Assembly: GCA_963513935.1 (NCBI GenBank)
Contig: OY740772.1
Coordinates: forward strand, 11,998,098-12,062,097
Direction: 5' to 3'
From: Aphrophora alni
Taxonomy: Eukaryota > Arthropoda > Insecta > Hemiptera > Aphrophoridae
Length of the DNA stretch: 64,000 bases
Shown: positions 58,455 through 64,000 of the stretch, one piece after another
How the letters are laid out: each line of letters opens with the position of its first letter
How positions within the stretch are numbered: the stretch's first letter is position 1
Position numbers and translations under genes: made by a program
Notes under the pieces: model-generated
Databases searched by the model: none
What the model saw: only the letters and a program-made list of their open reading frames with translations
Told to the model about the DNA's origin: nothing

Positions 58455-58650
58455 ATTCTAGCTGATGGAGGGGGAGGGGGAGGGTTGGCGGGAAATAGCC
58501 GAGGTCAATGTGGGCAGAGTCTTGGACGAGTTTAAGCAAGATTTAGTATGGCTGGAAAGCCGCAGGGTCAAAGGTTAGGCATTGTCAGGCTACAGGCTGC
58601 CCGCTGCCCCCAACCCACTCGACATGGTACCGGCCCGGCCAACCTGCATT
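58455..58650 (+). other. GC-rich island with G-quadruplex pattern
   Basis: Directly after the 50-bp array comes GGAGGGGGAGGGGGAGGG, which satisfies a four-run G-quadruplex pattern. About 170 bp of unusually G- and C-rich DNA follow (CTGCCCGCTGCCCCCAACCC, CGGCCCGGCC). No ORF or tRNA was recognised. Its composition contrasts sharply with the AT-rich surroundings. Confidence 0.6.
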
Positions 58651-58859
58651 TCTATAGTTATGGAGTATTATATTAACTCAAAGTTTAACAGTCCAGTTGC
58701 TATTTAAATTTATAATGCACGTACAATTATACTCCTGTAATGTAAATTAAGTAATAATGTATTATTATGATAGATACAGTTTAATCGGACATTTAGAAAA
58801 TAAATACGCGTCATTTCTATCAACTCTTGTTATCAAGTGAAAAACCAAAACCAATTTGA

Positions 58860-59525
58860 TGGACGCCATCATGTTAAGTAGCCAACCTCATCATACAATC
58901 TAATAAAAGCAGATCCCCTAAAGCTGGTCTCTTGGGTCTTGTAGGAAATTGTATTGATAGATCAAGGAGACTTATCCAATGGAGTAAGTTTGTTTAAAAC
59001 ATTTGTTACACAGGTTTCTGAACATTGTAATTATTCATATCAATTTCTTGACGTTGGGAAGACCCTAACGAACCTTGTAGACGTGCATATATATTACAAT
59101 TCTTTACTCTGTTCGTTTATGTCAGCGTTTTGGCTCTGGTAGCTGTAAAGATGTCTCTATTCGCTACGCTCGTGTACCTGACTCTGCTTTCTAGAATCCA
59201 ACTATTCGAAAACACATTTTCTTGAAAGGTCAGTGATCGAAATTATATTTTCGACAATAACTTCGATATTTGACATCGTAGAAAAATGGAGTTGGTACCA
59301 TTACATGAAGAATTTAAATTCGCAAATTTGTATCTAATTTTGTGTGTTATAAGTTGATAAAACACGAGATACGAACAATGTTTAAAATGGCCGCCATTTT
59401 GAAATTTTTAATACGATTTTAATAGTGTCCTATATGAGTACACTGTAATCCCTTGTACCACAATTCATTTTCCTATCTTAATATTTGTGCCCACTATCAT
59501 GGTTAAGTAAAAACGACAACTATAG
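58860..59525 (+). repeat. RepA copy 7 (near full length)
   Basis: Segments in order: AGTAGCCAACCTCATCATAC, AAAAGCAGATCCCCTAAAG, GTCTTGTAGGAAATTGTATTG, GGAGTAAGTTTGTTTAAAAC, GTTACACAGGTTTCTGAAC, TTCTTGACGTTGGGAAGACC, core TATTCGCTACGCTCGTG, AGGTCAGTGATCGAAATTA, TTCGACAATAACTTCG, GGCCGCCATTTTGAAA and CCACTATCATGGTTAAGTA. The core occurs once. It serves here as the reference for RepA layout. Confidence 0.75.
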
Positions 59526-60435
59526 TTGTTTACCGGCGAACTCAAGGTTAAAATTATCAATAAATTGGTCTCACACAATGTGCTAAAGTTAAACTCTATA
59601 TTCAGCAAAACGAAATAACTCGCTTGACCATTTCATCCAATATGAATAAAGAAATTAAAAAATCTATAACGAAGAGAAGAGAGGAGGAGAGGGACGAGAG
59701 ATAGATCGGGGATTCATTGAGGTCTGGACAACAGAATAAAAAAATATAAAAATAAAAGTAAACAGAGGTTTTTATAAGTGTTTCAGAAAAACTGTATCTA
59801 GATTTATATATAAGAAAATAACAAAGGGGCATTAATTTCGTTACTAAATAAATAGAATAGTATAAAATAAGTTTAAGGACATAAAGTTTAAAAGGATACA
59901 TAAATTGTCTTTAGAATTTTCAAATACATATTATCTTTTGAAAGAAACACGTTAAAATAATAATAGAATTATAACTAAATCTATTTAGATAAAACAAAAA
60001 GCTAATAATTAATACCTTTAAAAATTTCAAAACAGATTTTTGATATAAGTATGAATGCATGTACAAATGTTTTTATAAAAAAAGATGTAAAGCACGTCGT
60101 GTATTTAACTTTATATAAGTATAGAATAAATTTAATACTCAAATTTATCTCTGTATTTATTATTCCTTATTCAATTTGAAATATCTTAAACACAGCCAAG
60201 TTAAAAATATAAATTTTAAGGATTTCCTATTTTCAAAGGTGATGAAATCATAAAAGTTTATATGAACCGAAAATAACCTTACTAAGTCCAACTCCAATGA
60301 AAGATTTCCACCTGTATAAATTAAAAGTAATATGACGACCCAAATTAATGAGTGGAAATGTATCCAATTAAATTAAAATTTATTAGTAAATTGAAAATGC
60401 CAAAATATTACGTCAGGTGAGTTTTTAAACCTAAC
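59526..60435. other. AT-rich DNA, no gene seen
   Basis: The 99-aa minus-strand frame (59602-59901) is rich in F, Y, L and S as expected for AT-rich sequence and has no recognised domain. Confidence 0.55.
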
Positions 60436-60439
60436 TTAC

Positions 60440-60660
60440 ACTGAATTACTTGATTACATTTTCCGAATATCTCAGGAAACTCAGAATAAAGAAAATGGCA
60501 ATAATCTTCCTCATACTTAAAGCTGTTCTTAGTAATCAAATAGTTTTACCTCCGTTACACATTCCTTTACAAGAAGACATGTTTTATAGGAATGTTATAA
60601 ACCAATAGGATTGGAATCTGAATTGGTACTGTTAGTGGGATTTTGAGATTAGAGTGAATC
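60440..60660 (-). repeat. RepF copy 2 (inverted)
   Basis: Inverted partner of 55.49-55.70 kb. The two copies face each other about 4.8 kb apart. Confidence 0.8.
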
Positions 60661-60779
60661 AGCGTTCAATTGAACAACTCAGAGAATGGATTCAACTGAG
60701 CCGAGGGAAACTTGGTACATAGATGAATGACCATGAGTATTGATAGACAAACTGGATATCTTTAGGTTACACCCACTGC

Positions 60780-61260
60780 AGCCCTCAATTAGATTAGCAA
60801 GATGTCCAACCAACAAGGACCAAAAGAACGCAAGCTGAGATTAATATTAAATGTAGTACATTCAAAAATGGTCTACACAACACCCATAAGCGTTTGAGAA
60901 ACAAACAGTTCGGGAAAAACTATCATCGGTGCAACGTTGTGTAACCTTGAGGGTTGTATCAGACATGCTCAGTGTTGGTGTCCGTCACAACGCCCATAGA
61001 AGTTTCTTGTTATGGAAAGAATGGAAGTGTATCGACAGCTAAATATTCATTAATGGAGTTGGATAAGAAAACTGTCAAGAAGGATGCGAGGAAAGTTCAA
61101 CCGGACGGTGGACACACCGGCTCATTCCCAAACTGAGAGAGTGGGTGGAGTGGTTTATTTTTACTTGTCGAAGACCTTAATAGGAAAGGGCTGTTTCGGA
61201 GAGTTTTACTCACGTTCAAAGTTTCACATTCTGAAAAATTTGTAATTGAGGGTTAACATA
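60780..61260 (+). pseudogene. R1-clade-like LINE ORF2 C-terminal remnant
   Basis: Frames near 60.95-61.03 kb give VSDMLSV, TTPIEV and, in another frame, MERMEVYRQ, as in the segment where R1-type products have a P-I-x-L-x-x-E-R-x-x-Y pattern. GRWTHRLIPKLREWVEW (61103-61153) is a strong match to the R1-like GRWT-LIP-L-W motif. It is followed, in another frame, by KTLIGKGCFGEFYSRSKFH, corresponding to LTGHG-F-Y. The R1 group often inserts at specific targets, but no target can be seen for this truncated copy. Frameshifts and stops prevent function. The 60-aa frame at 60954-61136 is one fragment of this reading. Confidence 0.7.
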
Positions 61261-61845
61261 CAAAAATGTTTAGAAAAGTTTGGAGCGACGAAATAAAAAT
61301 AATAATAACAGGGTGGACATGAGGATCTCTCCTCACAGTATACCAGATACTCGAGTCCAAAGATAAATGCGATATTGTAGAGAGGTTGAGCAGAACAATT
61401 ATAAGAAAGAAAAAAACAGACAAAAAACTTGGTCATGAACAGGACAAGAAAAGCAGTTAAGAAACAACTGTTGGCAACCCTGATTAGACAAGAAGCTATG
61501 TTAAAGTGAAACCTTGTCTATCTCATGAAGAACATTATTATGTGAGCAAAAGGGGTGTTTTTAGCGGCTGTCAATTGTACTCAGTGAGTGCATTAGGCAT
61601 TTTTTGCATCAGATAAAAAATAAATAATAATACCCACTGCAAAGGATTATAATTAGAAAAATAACAATCTAATAGTGGATTGTATGTAGTAGATGTTTTC
61701 TTCGGGGAATAGGAAGGCCGTCCAAAGCTACTTCTACTTGATAGGTAAGAGTAAAGATGCTCCGATTAAATTATCTTAGGTTACAAAGTTTACGTTGCTC
61801 TGGATGCTGGGACAGATAATTTGATCATAAACTCCTTTGTAGGTT
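61261..61845. other. No gene recognised
   Basis: The 70-aa minus-strand frame at 61224-61436 partly covers the LINE remnant and is a shadow. Nothing else was seen. Confidence 0.5.
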
Positions 61846-61849
61846 CTAA

Positions 61850-62310
61850 ACCGACCTTCGCAGTCTCACGATAGACAAGGACCTATAAAGAGAAGCTGGT
61901 GCAGTAAAATATAAAACAAGGTTAAATATAGAACAGATACTAGGTAAAAACATCTTTACAATAAAAATTACATCAAAGTTATACGCATTTACAAACAGGT
62001 TCCTTCTTAAAATCCTCAACAAAATTTGTTCACAAAGAATTGCTAAAGGAAGACCCTTGAAAAAGAGCAACCCAGTTCAAAAACTTTAATGAATTGTCTA
62101 GGTCATACTTCACGTAAGGTAGATAGGAACATTACAAAATCAACACTGGGCTGAAATCCTGCAGGGAAAAGGCGCAGAGGATGATAAAGAACTTCTAAAA
62201 GCGAACTCTGGATGCCGAGATTGGAAGTATTGGAAAAACATGGATAGATTTTAAAGCTGTGACTGTAAATTTCAAATCAAGTTAGATGGATGAGTTTTGT
62301 TGCGACCAGA
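61850..62310 (+). pseudogene. LINE ORF2 remnant, thumb-like region and tail
   Basis: SLTIDKDL, a stop, then REAGAVKYKTRLNIEQILG (about 61.86-61.94 kb) matches the LDR-L-H-K-R-N-L pattern that follows the reverse transcriptase fingers and palm in Jockey/CR1-like LINEs. Further on, KRTLDAEIGSIGKTWIDFKA (62198-62257) resembles the W-R-RTLDAE-GKTW tail of LINE products. The two parts may come from one truncated element or from two. All frames are broken. The 74-aa minus-strand frame is a shadow. Confidence 0.55.
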
Positions 62311-63230
62311 GCACTCCAGAGCGCAAGGAGAATAGACAAGGGAGGTTGGGTAAAAATATTCCTAAAAGGAATCGAAAAAGGCAGATGATGGTGGCTTATA
62401 GAGTTACAAATCAAAGAGTGATGGTAACTGGAATTTGTTAGTTTGACCGGACTATCTCAATTACGAGGAAATACCTGCATGTGACTAATGACGAAACAGC
62501 TGAGAATTTTGTTTATAATTTGTATGATGAAGTTGGAAAATAGTTAATTCGCTGATCTGGTAGAGTATGTCAAAAGTTTTTGGTAAAGCATAAAATCTGT
62601 AAGATGTGGTGGAAAAAGCGTCTATGAATATGTACTAAGGGATATAATACCTTCGGGTGGTAATACCAAACAGGGGTGGTTGAAAAGAAACTATCACTAC
62701 CCCTTATTTTTTTATTAAGTATTTGAATTATGTTTACGTCAATCTCTCGAAGTGAGAGGGAAAACCTAAAAATTAAAGTATAGGTTATTTTAATTGTGGG
62801 GGTTTTGGGACGGGGTTGCTAAAAAATTTATGAACACTTATAGTCTTGTGATACCTCATTTTAAATGTCTCCGAGAGACAAGAAAAATGATATAAAGAAA
62901 AGTAAATTCTGACCCAGCAAAACAAAATGGCGATGAAAAGAGTTATTTTACTAGCTTCGTTTTGAGTCCGCCATCCCCCACAATTAAAATAATATAAACC
63001 TTTGTTTTTTAGGTTGCCCTTATGACTTTAGAGATTGACAGAAACAGAATTTAAATATTTCAAATATTGAAACAAATAAGAGAGTTGGTCGTTTTTTCAG
63101 TCATCCTGTACAACCGAATGATTAGATGACACTGAATTGAAAGATGAAGTAATTTTAGTTATTGAAGCTAACTGGGAATAGTACCACTTGCCAGGGTTAC
63201 TATTATCATGAACTATTATCTTAGTATGTT
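62311..63230. other. No gene seen
   Basis: Some of the first 300 bases could belong to the LINE 3' region. No tRNA, ORF or tandem repeat was recognised. Confidence 0.5.
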
Positions 63231-63243
63231 TCTGCAACAATAC

Positions 63244-63472
63244 AAAAATTAATAAATATTTAACAAAACAGCCCATCGTCGGTCTAGGACTGCTAAAAGG
63301 ATTTTCCCAGCTGATGTATGGTCACCACATTGATTTCCTGTTGTTGAATCTTCTGCAACCAGAATTCTCCCCAATTTTTTCGTTACGGGGTTAATATCCA
63401 AACTTTAAAGTCACAACAGGGATCGAACCCCACAAGCTGATACCTCTAATTAGACCAACCTGGAGCTTTCTC
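63244..63472 (-). mobile_element. tRNA-derived SINE with 12-bp target duplication
   Basis: On the minus strand the element begins GAGAAAGCTCCAGGTTGGTC. It has an A-box-like GGTTGGTCTAATTAGAGG and a perfect B box GGTTCGATCCC (63427-63417), as needed for RNA polymerase III. A tRNA-unrelated body follows, and it ends in an A/T-rich tail (TTTATTAATTTTT). Perfect 12-bp duplications CTGCAACAATAC flank it at 63232-63243 and 63473-63484, a mark of LINE-driven insertion. The perfect duplication suggests a comparatively recent insertion. The partner LINE is unknown. Confidence 0.85.
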
Positions 63473-63484
63473 CTGCAACAATAC

Positions 63485-64000
63485 TTCTTTAATACTAGTC
63501 TATATGTGTCTCAATGATCCTTTTTTAGTATTATTAGGAATAATTTTTCGAAGTGGATTTTCATCATTACTTTAGAAAATAACGCAGGGAATACGAAGTT
63601 GCTGAAGTCTTAGAGATCAGCAATCGCATTTTACATCAGACTCTAAAGAACTACCTACAGGTATTTTTTATATAACTTTATATTTAGTTTGTATGTGCTC
63701 AAATTTCCTTTCTTAACGAATTAAAGCCATAAGTATTACATTTAAAATGGTTCAATTTAAAAATTCTACCTACTTAATACTTCCAAATTTTTATTGAGGC
63801 TCCCACATTACCTGTATATATCGTTACTTCTTCAAAAAGAACATTAAATAGCAATATTTTTTTATTCAAATCTACTCCGCTCTGTTTGAAAAACATCGTT
63901 TTAAATTTTGACTGGCTGCCATTTAAAAAAAAAAAAATACTTTTTTTCACTTCTTTTATCTTCTTATTAGGGATTTATCAGGGAGTTACCACCTACAACT
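63485..64000. other. AT-rich DNA to window edge
   Basis: No gene or repeat recognised. Confidence 0.55.

Overview
This is a 64-kb piece of non-coding, AT-rich eukaryotic nuclear DNA, most likely from an insect. The evidence for an insect is a short (CCTAA)n block, which is the (TTAGG)n insect telomere repeat, at about 18.01-18.11 kb. Decayed transposases and LINEs of types common in insect genomes support this. Order-level placement (a hemipteran is possible) is a guess. No complete host gene, rRNA or intact tRNA was found. Nearly all open frames are short chance frames or frames inside repeats.

The window is built from repeats. Tandem arrays: a ~131-bp repeat (3.66-4.69 kb), the telomere-type block with an 80-bp direct repeat beside it (18.01-18.30 kb), a GC-rich ~120-bp satellite of 15 units (19.64-21.44 kb), a 24-bp minisatellite (22.41-23.47 kb), a 119-bp satellite of about 51 monomers with higher-order structure (35.85-42.02 kb), a 188-bp repeat (47.85-48.95 kb) and a 50-bp palindromic minisatellite of 14 units (57.73-58.44 kb).

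Dispersed families, with labels coined here: RepA (7 clear copies; one carries the 120-bp satellite inside it, another is split by a hAT element), RepB (8 loci, all in the same orientation), RepC, RepD, RepE and RepF, plus several fold-back elements with long inverted arms. Recognisable decayed coding sequence: a Buster-like hAT transposase (7.5-8.1 kb), an IS630/Tc1/mariner-superfamily transposase (12.4-12.95 kb), a mariner transposase (30.8-31.17 kb), and LINE ORF2 tails at 14.76-15.65, 17.6-17.9 (minus strand), 26.2-26.6, 51.2-52.6, 60.8-61.25 and 61.85-62.3 kb. A tRNA-derived SINE with a perfect 12-bp target-site duplication lies at 63.24-63.47 kb.

The only candidate piece of a host gene is a 144-bp open, phase-symmetric possible exon on the minus strand at 13.29-13.43 kb with good splice signals. 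The most interesting observations are the growth of a satellite from inside a dispersed element, the layered higher-order structure of the 119-bp array, the one-directional RepB family, and a recurring CTGANGA-hairpin-GAAA motif resembling a hammerhead ribozyme core in several unrelated repeats. Overall the region looks like heterochromatic or repeat-rich intergenic DNA, or a very large intron.
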